Positions 12,148 to 22,510 of a stretch of DNA of 64,000 nt are shown here, piece after piece (the stretch's first letter is position 1; each line of letters starts with the position of its first letter). Position numbers and translations under genes: made by a program. The notes beneath the pieces are model-generated. The model was not told the origin of the DNA. It was given only the letters and a program-made list of their open reading frames with translations, and made no database searches. The stretch is from Flammula alnicola. Its lineage: Eukaryota > Basidiomycota > Agaricomycetes > Agaricales > Strophariaceae. Where the stretch lies: NCBI GenBank assembly GCA_015499995.1, contig JADNRV010000084.1:171022-235021 (forward strand). The letters run 5' to 3'.

Positions 12148-12890
12148 TCAAGTTTTCTTCTTCTTGGATGATCTCTTGGATGATCTCTTCGCAGATGTCG
12201 ACTCAAGAGGAGTAAGAGGACGCGATTCCTCCTTCTCGACGTTCTGTACCTCCTCGATGGCTCGTTTCTATACAATCAAGTCAGAATGGAAGTTGCAAGA
12301 ATAGTAAGTTACTTTGGCACACCTTGCCCTTCGTCACCTTTAGCTTAGCTTCCTTAGACGTACGTGTCTCCTCTTTTTCCGTCAGCCCCGACAGAGCGTC
12401 GCCCAAATCGCCGGATGCAAGAATTTCGGGGAGAACAGATGAGGGAGGGCTGCACAGAGCAGAATTAGCCTCTGCAGTGGCATCCTAGGGATACACCGAC
12501 TTACCCTATGACAACTTTGCCAACGTCGACGCGCGTCTTACCATCACTGCGAATAGAAAACACCATCGCATTCGGAGCAAAGACCCTCAGAAGATAGCTG
12601 CTCGTCGGCACCAAATCCGGCACGCGAGCAAATTCAGCAGGGACAAGAATGGCATCAAGTTCCTTTGAGGTGTAAGGGCGTCTGCGCAGGTCTGCAAAGC
12701 AGCAGATAGCATTGTGCGTGCAACCATCGAGATCGTCATAGCGCACGATGCTGGCGGGGTTATGCGTTTCGGTCTCGATGTCTCGCAGCATACCGTCGAT
12801 ACTGTCGCGACTGGCATGCCGGGGCTGGTAGGTGTCCAAAGCATCGTTTTCTAGCTCGTAGCCGACAAAAACTACGGGAAAACCGCCCAT
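12148..12890 (-). CDS. Hypothetical protein with Lys/Ser-rich C-terminal tail
   Basis: Three exons can be joined cleanly: 12890-12505, 12449-12323 and 12267-12148, with introns starting GTAAGT and GTGTGC. The protein starts MGGFPVVFVGYELEND and has a globular N-terminal part of about 130 residues with no domain I recognise. It then becomes charged (LTEKEETRTSKEAKLKV) and ends in a basic tail, SAKRSSKRSSKKKKT, which resembles a nuclear localisation signal. Clean splicing and a sensible stop argue that it is a real gene. A nuclear role is inferred from the tail alone. Confidence 0.7.
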
Positions 12891-13155
12891 TGTTTATTGG
12901 AAGTACTAGAGACAAGGACCGGTGTCTCAGACTACGATTACCACATATTTTTTAATCAAATCTTATCTACTTTCTGATCTTATCTACAGCAAACACCAGT
13001 TGTATGGGGAAAAGAATTATGGGATGCAAAGGTACCCTTACAAGCAAGGGAATAGATTAAATACACGAATCAACACCCGCAGTGTATATAGGTTCAAACC
13101 ATATATTCAAACCTATTCCATTTCGAATTCAAAACATGAGAGATCGAGAAAAGAA

Positions 13156-14314
13156 CTAGGGAGAAAGTGCAAGTCCTTCCAGCCTGGTGTCCAGTAACTT
13201 CAAAACGGTATCCATCCCAAGCAAGACGCCCTCATCCGGACCCTGCCCCGGCGTGATGAGAGTATGTGCGAAGTCAATTAGTTTCACCACGAATGGTGGT
13301 CCAGGCCGTTTCGTCTCGCTATCCTCATCCTCCTCATCTTCATCCTCCTCCTCATCTTCCGCGTCCTCCTCCTCCTCCTCTTCTTCGTCTTCCAAATGTT
13401 TCTTAATTCCTTCAGCCGCTCGGCTCCAATCCGCCTCGTAGATAATGAGCATGCTACCACCCACCATTCGCACCTCTAGCGACGCGTATGTTTCTCTCAG
13501 AAACCCGACCTCTTCCCGAATGGCACGCAAAATCAGGATTAGCGTCTCGCGAGGGAGACCGGTGCTGGACGAGACCACGGATTCAAAAGACTCAGTAGTC
13601 TCTGACACGAGCACACCGACCGGAAAGAACTTGGCGATCCCCTCGTGCAGCTCAGCGGCCTTGATAGTCTTGCCGTACGATTTAGGCGTGTTCACGGGTT
13701 GTGAAGTGATGTTGTCATAGACCTTCGAAGAACGGATTTGACGTTAAATTTCGCCAAGAATAGATAATTGATAACGGAGAGCGCACCTGGAATCCAGTCA
13801 ACCGGATGCCTGTCTCGAACGAGGTGGTGCTTTGCGCGGTTTTCACCATCCGCGCGATCTTCTCTGCGGACGCTGTTTCTTCATGTAACACCGTCCCGAG
13901 CTTGATGTCCAGGATGTTCGGCTTATGGAACGGGTGGGAAAGGTTCTCTAAAACGATAGATTGTATATATCAAACACCACGTTCAGTATTCATCAGAGAT
14001 ATAAAAAGAGCAAGGAACGTATCTTTCTGATCCGCGATGGGCTGGAAGACTAAGCCCTCCGTAGATTCTGGCTGTGTCGGGTCCACGGTGCCTTCGAGCT
14101 TGAGTGTACCCAGAAACTTTGGTGTGAACGCACGCAGGATCTCCAGCGCACTATCCTGTTGTATCGCCTGGTAGAAGTCCAGCTCGCGGCGCAAGACGGG
14201 CTTGATGATGAGCGATCCGTCTTCTGTCGTCAGCACGCCTGCGTGGCCGCCGACCTGCGACTCCAGAGCATGCGCTGGAGGCGTACTACTCGCATGATTG
14301 TCCTCGTTGTCCAT
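13156..14314 (-). CDS. ARG82: Inositol polyphosphate multikinase (ARG82/IPK2 type)
   Basis: This is an inositol polyphosphate kinase family member (PF03770) that phosphorylates inositol trisphosphate to higher inositol phosphates; in yeast Arg82 also acts in the nucleus in transcription control. The catalytic signature PNILDIKLGT (PxxxDxKxG) is complete, and LIDFAHT supplies the metal-binding IDF motif. Between them lies a run of about 30 acidic residues; yeast Arg82 has an Asp-rich stretch at the same place. Exons run from the ATG at 14312-14314 through two introns to the stop at 13156-13158. The second intron is a regular GTGCGC...AG. The first has no GT donor in the right phase: the sequence reads AAAG-ATACGT where a donor GTACGT is expected, so it is either an AT-AG intron, a donor mutation or a base error. 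Confidence 0.9.
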
Positions 14315-14959
14315 CGCGGACGACAGTTTTCACTCGACGAGAACCTGGTGGATGAAAGGAAAGTGCGGCAAGCACCAAGGCATCGCCCATCAGAGTGGCG
14401 GTACTTATCCAAGAGATTCGTAACCTGTCCAATCAGCTGTCCATGTCATCCTCCCACGCGACTTACAGCTTAAAGTTATGGCATGACAGTTCAAGTTGTG
14501 GACTCAAGCGGGCGCCTGAAATTCGACAAGTCTACCGAACCCTCAACCACAATTTCACGAGAAAACTTCATGAATTTTCCAACTCAGTACTTCTCGAACT
14601 ACTTCTCGAAATAATACCATACGACTTCGGACTGTAAGCTGTTATAAGGAATCATGGATTATCGAGTCTTCCTTGCACCACATATAGGGTCTGCTGAATA
14701 ACGCAGGTCAGAATGCCGATCTCGGAAAATAAGACATAGGCAGCATACCTGGACCTGTCTATGCTGAGGATTTTCACATCATACAGTACATGTAACGCGC
14801 GCGGAGTTGCCATTGTACTCCATAAGTTGGCGTTTGTCACATATTTAGTACATTGACTTAAATGAATTGTTTCACAATAAAACTTCATAAATTTCCAACT
14901 ACTTCTCCGAAATTCGAATCATACAGGACGACTAAGCTACGTTTATGACAGAGAATCGT
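14315..14959. other. Intergenic region with a diverged direct duplication
   Basis: Two similar blocks of about 60-70 bp lie roughly 310 bp apart, near 14556-14640 and 14870-14940. Both contain aacttcat-aattt-ccaact followed by aactacttctc-gaaat and end in a-ctaagct-like sequence. No gene is seen. The blocks probably reflect an old local duplication or two solo copies of a small repeat. Confidence 0.4.
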
Positions 14960-16409
14960 TTAGTGGCGGATTGCCTGGGTAGATGTCGGCCTAGGGGGCT
15001 TAGCACGGCGGAACAATGCCGAGGTAGCAGGCGCACTAGGAGTAGCAGAAGAAGCTACAACCGACGAAGCCACAGCGGTGGGCTTGACCTCAGCAACCTT
15101 GGCATTGTTGACACCCGCAGTCGCAGTTGGGCTAACAGATGCTGCGGAAGCGGACGCGGCCTTGTGCGCCTTCTTGGAGGTCTTGTGGTGCTTGGAAGAC
15201 TTCCTGTGCTTGCGGAGGAGAGAGTGGCGGTGGGGTTTGCCCTCCTTCTCCTTCTCCTTCTCAAGAAGGGAGTGCTTGTGAGAAGTCCTCAGGGCAGACT
15301 TGTGGTGAACATGCTCGCCGTTAGCGAGAGCCTTGCGGTGCGCATCCTTCTTGGCCTCCTTCGCCAGGGCGTGGGCGTGCTTGGGGTTAGTCGAGTCAAG
15401 AAGAGCGGCCTTGTGGGCTTCGTGCTTGGCCTGCTTCTTCAACGCCAAAGTGTGTTGAGGGTTAGTTGGGTCAGCAAGCGCCTTCTTGAAAGTCTGCTTC
15501 TTCAACGCAGCGGCGTGGTTGGGGTTGGTAGGGTCAGCGAGCGCAGCCTTGTAAGCTTTGTGCTTAGCGATGTGGGCAAGGGCCGCAGCGTGATGAGGGT
15601 TGGTGGGATCGGCAGCGACCTTCTTCAAAGCCTCCGTCTTCAACGCAGCGGCGTGCTTGGGGTTGGTCGGGTCGGCAAGAGCGGCTTTGTGGGCTTTGTG
15701 CTTGGCCTGGAGAGCAAGGGCAGCGGCGTGGTTGGCGCTCGTAGGATCAGCGAGTGCCTTCTTGAAAGCTTGCTTCTTCAACGCGGCAGCGTGGTTGGGG
15801 TTGGTAGGATCAGCAAGCGCGGCCTTGTAGGCTTTGTGCTTAGCCTGGTACGCAACGGCAGCAGCGTGGTGAGGGTCGGTAGAGTCAGCGAGGGCTTTCT
15901 TGTAGGCGGCCTTCTTGGCGGCAGCCTCAGGGGTCAAAGAGGGAGTAGCCTTCAAGTCCGCGGTCTTGGAAGCGAAGGGAGTAACAGGCGTCACTGGGGT
16001 TACCGGCGTCACTGGGGTCACGGGAGTTACAGGTGTAACCGGAGTTACGGGTGTCGCAGGGACGGCAGCCTATGTAGAGAAAAAAAAATTATCAGTCCCT
16101 GAGGGTGATCGCAACAACATAAGAACTTACAACAGCGCGAGCCTCGAAGTCCTCGACGAATTCACGGGCTTCCATCTCGAGGTCCTCGTAGTCACGAGCC
16201 TCAAGTCCTTCCTCGTAGTAGCCTCGGGCATCCAGGTACATATCGTAGAGTTCACGAGAGCTGTACTCAACCTGGTCAAGGTCGCGTGCCTCGATATCGA
16301 TCTCCAACTCGCGGGTGGCGAACGAAGAGTCAACGGGGAGAGCGAGGACACTGGTGCTTCCGTAAGCAAGAGCGGCGGCGAGGACAGCGAAGTTAGCGGT
16401 GAGCTGCAT
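14960..16409 (-). CDS. Secreted Ala/Lys/His-rich protein with 46-residue internal repeats
   Basis: Exon 1 (16409-16131) begins with a clear signal peptide (MQLTANFAVLAAALAYGSTS, cleaved near VLALP) and an acidic segment of about 75 residues with recurring EARD motifs. A 60-nt GTAAGT...TAG intron follows, then exon 2 (16070-14960). Exon 2 starts with a (VTP)n run and continues with repeats of the type KAALADPTNPNHAAALKKQ. Units of 25 and 21 residues alternate, giving a 46-residue higher-order repeat present about four times. The tail is rich in Lys and His, then Ser/Thr/Ala. No enzyme domain is seen. Dibasic KK pairs recur at unit junctions, but classical Kex2 KR sites do not, so processing into peptides is not supported. 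A cell-wall or extracellular role is inferred from the signal peptide. Confidence 0.8.
15310..15925 (-). repeat. 138-bp higher-order coding repeat
   Basis: This is the nucleotide counterpart of the 46-residue repeat in the secreted protein: about four degenerate copies of a 138-bp unit, each of a 75-bp and a 63-bp sub-unit. The core ALADPTNP-HAAAL is kept while flanking positions vary, as expected for an old tandem expansion under protein-level constraint. Confidence 0.75.
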
Positions 16410-17481
16410 GATGATTTAAAAGATGGGGTGGGGTGAGGAGGTTGTTAGAAAAAGGCTGCATTGGCGAAGCGATTAGTTGAGCGTGCTCCAAGATAAGAAC
16501 GAGAACTAACGAACTTCGTGAAGTTTTTGATTTGGACGTGAAGAAATCAAAGGACCAGCCTAAGACTGAGGGAAACGAAGACATTGGTCAGTGAGGAGAA
16601 CGGTGGGAGGGCTAGAAGAATGCTCACTTTGATTGATAGAGCACCGGGCTTGGGGAAAACTCATAGAGATGGCGCGCGTTATATAGCAGACCAGATATCC
16701 CCGGATATTCTATTGTTTGTTGCCTGTTGCACTTGCAGGCAATCTCGGACTTACAGCGCATGTTTCATACCCCTTTATTCGGCTGCAGAGAGGCTGTGAT
16801 TCCTGCATCATGACGCGATGATCCTCGATTTTCACGAATGTAACCTGCAAAAATTCTTCCATCCTCGCAGAAAAAAGATACAGCTGCAGTATCCTGGCAG
16901 CAGCCAGACTTGTCGTGGTCTCTTTTTGCTGGATAAATGGCCCTATCGAAAGCTTGGCCAAAAAAAAATCTTGAGCATGCCCCCACATGTCGTTGCAAGG
17001 GTTTCCATCAGAAATGTGTCGTACCATTTGTTGCCAACATTGGGACTCTGGACCAATTGGAAATAACATATCGGCATCGCACGTATCAAATACTCCATAC
17101 TGAGATGCGAAATTCCCGTAGGTCGCCGGCGCAAGGAGTCTAGCGTTCAACCCTACAGCGCTCAGGAGTCAACGCGCCATGTACACGTCAAGATAGAAGG
17201 GCGACCATGGTTCTGGTGTATCCGATATCCTCAGGCGGTTGATGATGGAGCCGATAACGTTGCAAAGCCCTGCAAAGCCCCGTAAGAAAGCTGTGTTACG
17301 TAAATCTTCAAGAATTTACAACGACATACAACAGCATCGATCATCAATGGAAGGCACCGCCTCAGATGGTATGGAAGTCGTCCAAAATGACTCCTAAAGT
17401 TTCTCCTGTTTGAAGTGATAGCAACCAGGAATTGATATTTCTTATGAAAGTATGGCTCTCGCGCACGTACTGCTGCCTACT
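16410..17481. other. Intergenic region left of the hAT element
   Basis: This holds the promoter of the secreted repeat protein (a TATAT run near 16680 is too distant to assign) and about 0.7 kb of unassigned DNA. A 146-codon minus-strand open frame at 16710-17150 is present, without a recognisable domain, and I do not call it a gene. The target duplication of the hAT element starts at 17482. Confidence 0.45.
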
Positions 17482-17510
17482 CCTGCTAGTAGTGTTGTCG
17501 TCGAGGCGAG
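17482..17510. repeat. hAT left end: target duplication and TIR
   Basis: The 8-bp target duplication CCTGCTAG (17482-17489) is followed by the terminal inverted repeat starting TAGTGTTGTCGTCGAGGCG (17490-17510, 21 bp). Inside it lie many short subterminal motifs (ctcga, gagtt), as usual for transposase binding in hAT elements. Confidence 0.93.
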
Positions 17511-20500
17511 TCGAGGCGAGGCGGGGTGGACAACTCGAATCAACTCGAAATTTCGAGTTGAGTCGAGTTGTACCTCGAGCCGCCTCGCGAGGTCGGTAAT
17601 TTCCGTGATCTTTTCCCATCCAATAAGATGGCAGAGATAACCGACTTTGATCTCACTGCAGATGAGAGTAGATTAGAACGCTACCGTAGATTAACGCGAT
17701 GTAGACTAAATAAATACAACGACAGAGACATTAGATTAGTAGACTAGGATTCCGAATGCATATTCTGAATTAATTCATCGAGTTCTTCAATTTTTCCGGC
17801 ACCCATAAGCTCATTTACAGCAAATTCCGTGAGTTGGCCGGAGATCGTGTAATCGGATTCCTTTGCAATCAGGCCTTCGACGAATGAAAGTCTATCTGAT
17901 CGGTACGAGAACTTGAGAACTTGAAGGGCTTCAAGAAGTACCCGTGAGATTCGGTTTCGACGGAGAGTGCAGGTCTCTTTGCTCGAGGAAAAAATTCTCT
18001 CGCAGGGAACCGCGGATGCTTGTGCAGGAAGTACGTCCATGGCCACTCGAAACAAGTATGGATACTCGTATTGGTGGACCTGGAAATAAAGATTGGTGAA
18101 TGGTAAGTCAAAATTCAAAAGGAAAAATGTAATAAAGCACTAACCGACCAGAACTCGACAATATTCACCATGCCGCTGTTTTGAAATGAGGGAACAACGC
18201 CCGCCGCCTCGTACCTAGCCAACTCACGCTCGACAACACCTTTATCCTCCGCAAGTTCTTGACTCTTTCTGGCAGCTAGCTCCACAGCAGTTTCTTGACG
18301 AAGCGGCGTTTGCGGGGCGGGTGGTGATGATGAAGTATGTCGTGTTGAACTCGGTGAGCTAGCCGCCAGTGGAAGGTGCAAAGACGAAGAACGCCTGACT
18401 GCGACGTTCAGCGTTTGGAGGCGGTTGTACCCAGTGGAAACACTTGTCGATGCAATTTCGGTTGCAGACAGCGATCGAGCTGGTGTAGACGTCGATTGGG
18501 CTGGCGTGATTCTAGTTGTATTGCGCTCGTGCTGTTTATAGCTGAGCATCTTTGGGTAGTCCAGTTATTAGCGCCGTGTCCGATTCAAAAATTAAAATTA
18601 AGACTTACTGATTCCAACATCCATTCTCGAGCATTCGTCTCGTGGTTTCCTTCACCGCCCTGAGTCGCAGCCTTCTCATCGTGAGATCTCAGCCAGCTAA
18701 ATTTCTGGCCAGGATTTACAACTAGAAAAAAAGATATGATTTGTGTTAGCAGTCGCTTGGCAAGCTCAGAAATATAAACCGTACATACTCATTGAAAGAG
18801 CATACATCCTAGTCTTTCTCGTATGGCCAAGATACTCCTCGAGCTTCGATATTCCAATATCAATGAAATGCTGGAGTTCGGGGATCGTGGAGGCGAGTTC
18901 TTTCCAGTTTGCAATCAAAGTCTCGAAGACGGGAAGCGCCATTGACAGGGTAGGGGTACGCTCAGCTGAAAGGAGCTCTTGTGCGAGGTGGGCGACTTGC
19001 AGAACTTGATGGATGTCGTATAAAACATTTTTCTCAAGCTCACTCAAAAGCAGATGCCGAAGATCTGATTGCTCGAGTTCAAGGAGGAAGTCGTGGATCG
19101 CCTATTGACTTCAATGAGCAAATGACTCAATGAACAAGCTCGATTAAAAACCAAACGCACCACGTAGAGTTCAAGAACTCTATCAATCATATTGAAGGTA
19201 GATGACCATCTTGTTTCGCAATCACGGAGGAGCTGAACCAACGGTATTTTGTCGGTTCCATTGACGAGCTTTCCCTTCCAATAACCGCTCTTGTTACCTT
19301 CGTCAATCTTTTTCAGCAAGGCCTGACGGCGCTGACCAGAAGAACGGCAGGCTGCAACAATGCTGCGGCATTTTCCTACCAAGTCAGCTTCCACTGCCTC
19401 GAGATAATCCTCCCACGTCTTGAGTTGATCTTGTTTCCATTCATGTAATTTCAATGGGTCATTGGCAATATCTTCCGGAGGACTGCCCATTAGTATAGGC
19501 ATTTGAACGTGTGATAGGTCGCTTTTCTTGAGCTCTGCGAGCATGGTTTGACAGGCTATATTCACGATATGAGGAAAGCAACTGAAGATACCATTAGTTC
19601 TTGTATTTAAAATGGAGGTAAATTTGCGTACCGAATTCGATTTCCATCACGATGAAACGGTATGTTTCGCTCCGTCAGAAGGCGCTCCATTTCCTCCATG
19701 AACGTGTTATTATTTGAAGCGTTGTCCATTGTAATTACTCCAATCTGTATTCGAGTAAAACATAAATTAGCAACTGCAGCCTGCATGATAGGGAAAATAA
19801 TCAATATACCTTATGAAGAACCCCCATCTCCTCGATAATCTTGAAGAAATTTCTTGCGAGGTTCACCCCGGTATGGCTTCCTTCAATAAAGCGAAATGCA
19901 AGAAGTCCACTTCGCCACTTGATATTCTGGCTGGTCTTGTCACGAACAAGAAAGTGGTTAGTCACCCCCATATACGAGTCAAGCCCCGGATCACTCCAAA
20001 GGTCTAGAGTATAGGAAATCCGGCCTTCAGAACGTTTTAGCTCTTCTTTATTCGCAGCGACCAGCTTCTTGAATGCATCGAGGATCATCTCCGTCATCTT
20101 TGTGCGGTGTGGCAAATCCTTGTCAGCAATATTTCCATCTCCGAGATAGAGCAGAAGGTCCCGGAATTCCTTGCACTCAAGGACATTAATAGACTGAGGA
20201 ATGAATGTAAAATTGTTCAATGAATATTTTATACATAATGAAGAGAAATATATATACCTGATCATCAGCGACGATCCATCTTTGGAGGAGCTCGAGGAAT
20301 CGCTCTTTCGAAAATGGTTCATCGAGGGGCGCTTGAGACGACGGAGAATTCGCAGAATGAGGTGATTTTGATGAATGCTTGAGGCCTTTGACTTCGATTA
20401 TGGTGTTATATGAAAGGGAATGATGTTTCTTGAGATGCTCGCGGATAGTTTTCGTCATCCCACTGCCAAGTTTCCAGACCTTCCATGTTTTGCTACAAGA

Positions 20501-21872
20501 TGTTAATAAGAATAAAATTGGCTTCAAAGACGATCTACTTACATGCAAAGCTTACAGCCCACATAAGGCGTTGAAGGCTTATGCTCGAGAGTCAGTTCGC
20601 TTTGGGTCTGGGGCTTATCTGCTTCTGGAGGCTCTTGATTGGTCTGAAGTGCGCGCATAAAATACCAGACATCTGTGGCGGCCGCTGGGAGGTTTTGGTA
20701 GCGAGAGGAAGGTTCTGAAGAAGAGGTAGGGTCGGGCAAAGGAATTTCTAAAGTCCACGAAGAATTAGAATGAGGATCAGGATTTTATAAAAATTGAAAT
20801 ACTTACCAGCGTTCGGATTTTGATTTTCGACGTCGTCAGAAGTCCGAGAGCCATTTTCCGTGGGCGAGTGACCCCCTGCGTCTACTGGAAGCTCAGGACG
20901 AGTTTCCGTCGATGGGCCGACACCACAGTGGGGAGAAGCAGTAACAGGAGCAGTGGATTGGGCTGTTTGGAGTCTGGCGCGTTTGTTAGCGCCGCTGCGT
21001 GCAGACGCCCGTTTGCGCTTGGTTCCTCCCACATTCACGTTTGTTGCGAGGCCGTTCGGATTGAGCACTGCATTAGATGAAGCAAATTGAGCAGGAGTAT
21101 TCCCAGTGTAGTATGCAAACATCTGAGGTGGGATAGGGGGGTAAACGAGACCAGCAGGGTGATTATGAGCCTGTATGGCAGTTTGCTGAAATTGATAGCC
21201 AGTAGGCGGAGTCATCTGATGAGGATAAAAAGCTCGGGGGTATGCATAGTTTGGTGTAGGATGCTGAGCATTGTTCTGAGGCACAGTGGCGGGGATATGG
21301 GATGAAGATGGAAGGGACTCCTCCTGATAGGTCCGAGATGGAGAAGGACTAGGATCAAGATACTGATCATCTTCATTGAGAAACTGGAGTTCACGGTTGT
21401 AAAAATCCAACGGAGATGTGAAATGCTGGTCAGAGTCCATAGGTAGATAACCGCTCGCTCGAAGGTCGAAAAAGTGGGTGATAATTTGAAAGCGCGTTCA
21501 TGAAGTCCAATTTATATCTTATTTGAAGCCCCTAAAGCGAAAAAAAGCGAAAAAAAAACATCGTACGACGCATATTCTGTTTCAAAAAGATCAAAGAAAT
21601 ATATTCAGGAACATAAATTACATTAGCGGCGTATGAATCCAGTGCTACAAGTGGAAGGGAGGATGGAGGAGAAGGAGCGCAATGGCTCAAACACGCAGAG
21701 ACGCGCTCAGGTCCGGTGCGCGGCTGCATCACGTGCGGCTCTGATGCCACCTCGTGTCAACTCGTCGAGGTACCTCGAGTCAACTCGTTGGCAACGAGTT
21801 GATGCGAGTTGCCCTAATTTCGAGGCGAGTCGAGTTTCAACTCGAGGTCACCTCGCCTCGACGACAACACTA
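17490..21872. mobile_element. Full-length hAT DNA transposon, 4,383 bp
   Basis: The element is bounded by 21-bp inverted repeats that match perfectly and by a perfect 8-bp duplication, CCTGCTAG, at 17482-17489 and 21873-21880. These are hallmarks of the hAT superfamily. Subterminal regions of about 100 bp at both ends carry clustered CAACTCGA/TCGAGTTG-type motifs. The single minus-strand gene inside encodes a BED-finger hAT transposase whose exons are all open. Perfect ends, perfect duplication and open coding sequence suggest a recent insertion that may be autonomous. Confidence 0.95.
17744..21440 (-). CDS. hAT transposase with BED zinc finger and C-terminal dimerisation domain
   Basis: About ten exons can be followed from the ATG at 21438-21440 to the TAG at 17744-17746. 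The N-terminal 200 residues are disordered (Ser/Pro/Gln-rich, with a basic TKRKRASARSGANKRAR signal). A BED-type zinc finger follows (VGCKLC across an intron to REHLKKHH). The RNase H-like core shows the hAT signatures TLDLWSDPGLDSYMGVTNHF, ITMDNASNNN and RDCETRWSSTFNMIDRVLEL. The C-terminal hATC dimerisation region reads YPYLFRVAMDVLPAQASAVP, then CERIFSSSKETCT and LLEALQVLKF. It cuts and pastes the element through its terminal repeats. I found no stop or frameshift within any exon, unlike several host genes nearby. Confidence 0.9.
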
Positions 21873-21880
21873 CCTGCTAG
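21852..21880. repeat. hAT right end: TIR and target duplication
   Basis: The right inverted repeat ends CGCCTCGACGACAACACTA at 21872 and is the exact complement of the left one over 21 bp. The second copy of the duplication, CCTGCTAG, is at 21873-21880. Confidence 0.93.
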
Positions 21881-22510
21881 TCTCGCTCTCTTTGCAAAAA
21901 GCGTCATAACGTGGCTTCACACCACTGGCGGGGTGACCAATTTCGACACTGTCCTAGCAGCGGGCGCTAGCGGAAGGAAGATCTACTAAATCCACGATCT
22001 ACTCGATTATTGAGAGTTGTATAAATAGACGCCTACGCCCAGGCGAGCGTTAAGTTATCCTCTCCCACCCACTTTCAGGATGGTGGTATCAAAGTGTGTC
22101 ATTGCTATGAGAGCAGACTCAGCCGGTAGTTGGACGGTAGGCTAGAGTGGAAATTTCGAGCGTGGATACTTAAGAACCTGTGCTTACTTAGTCCCGAAAA
22201 TTATTTCTCTGTTATATCATCCTACCATCTTTTATCCACTCCTTGGAATATAGGAGATTGTATGCGCCAAAGGGCTTTCGACTTAATGAGAGCCGATATC
22301 ATTGGATTGTTATAGCCCTCACAGTCTTTTCTTGGAAAGTGTGGCGCACAGACGTACTGATCGAGCCGGTGACGAAGCCAAGTGTTGGTCTTCCTGAAGG
22401 GATAAAATTAACAGTGATGAGTTCCGCCGAGGCAAGTGCACTTTTTTTGGATCGATGAAGTCAGATCACGAGATTTCCTTTCCTTTCCTTGACCACAAAC
22501 CACTAGGCTC
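21881..22510. other. Spacer between the two DNA elements
   Basis: About 0.6 kb of host DNA. A TATAAATAG motif at about 22018 is followed 60 bp later by ATGGTGGTATCAAAGTGTG, but the frame closes after about 20 codons, so no gene is called. Confidence 0.4.

Noticed and set aside
15940..16060. GTNAC-type repeats that could look like a small satellite or CRISPR-like array
   Set aside because: They are the (Val-Thr-Pro)n codons of the secreted protein; there are no spacers and the organism is a eukaryote.
14945..16436. Plus-strand open frames of 385 and 173 codons over the secreted repeat gene
   Set aside because: They mirror the repetitive minus-strand coding sequence (for example poly-Leu and VTG runs); the minus strand has the signal peptide, a clean intron and a meaningful repeat.
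16710..17150. 146-codon minus-strand open frame left of the hAT element
   Set aside because: No domain, no signal peptide and no splice partner; I could not separate it from chance.
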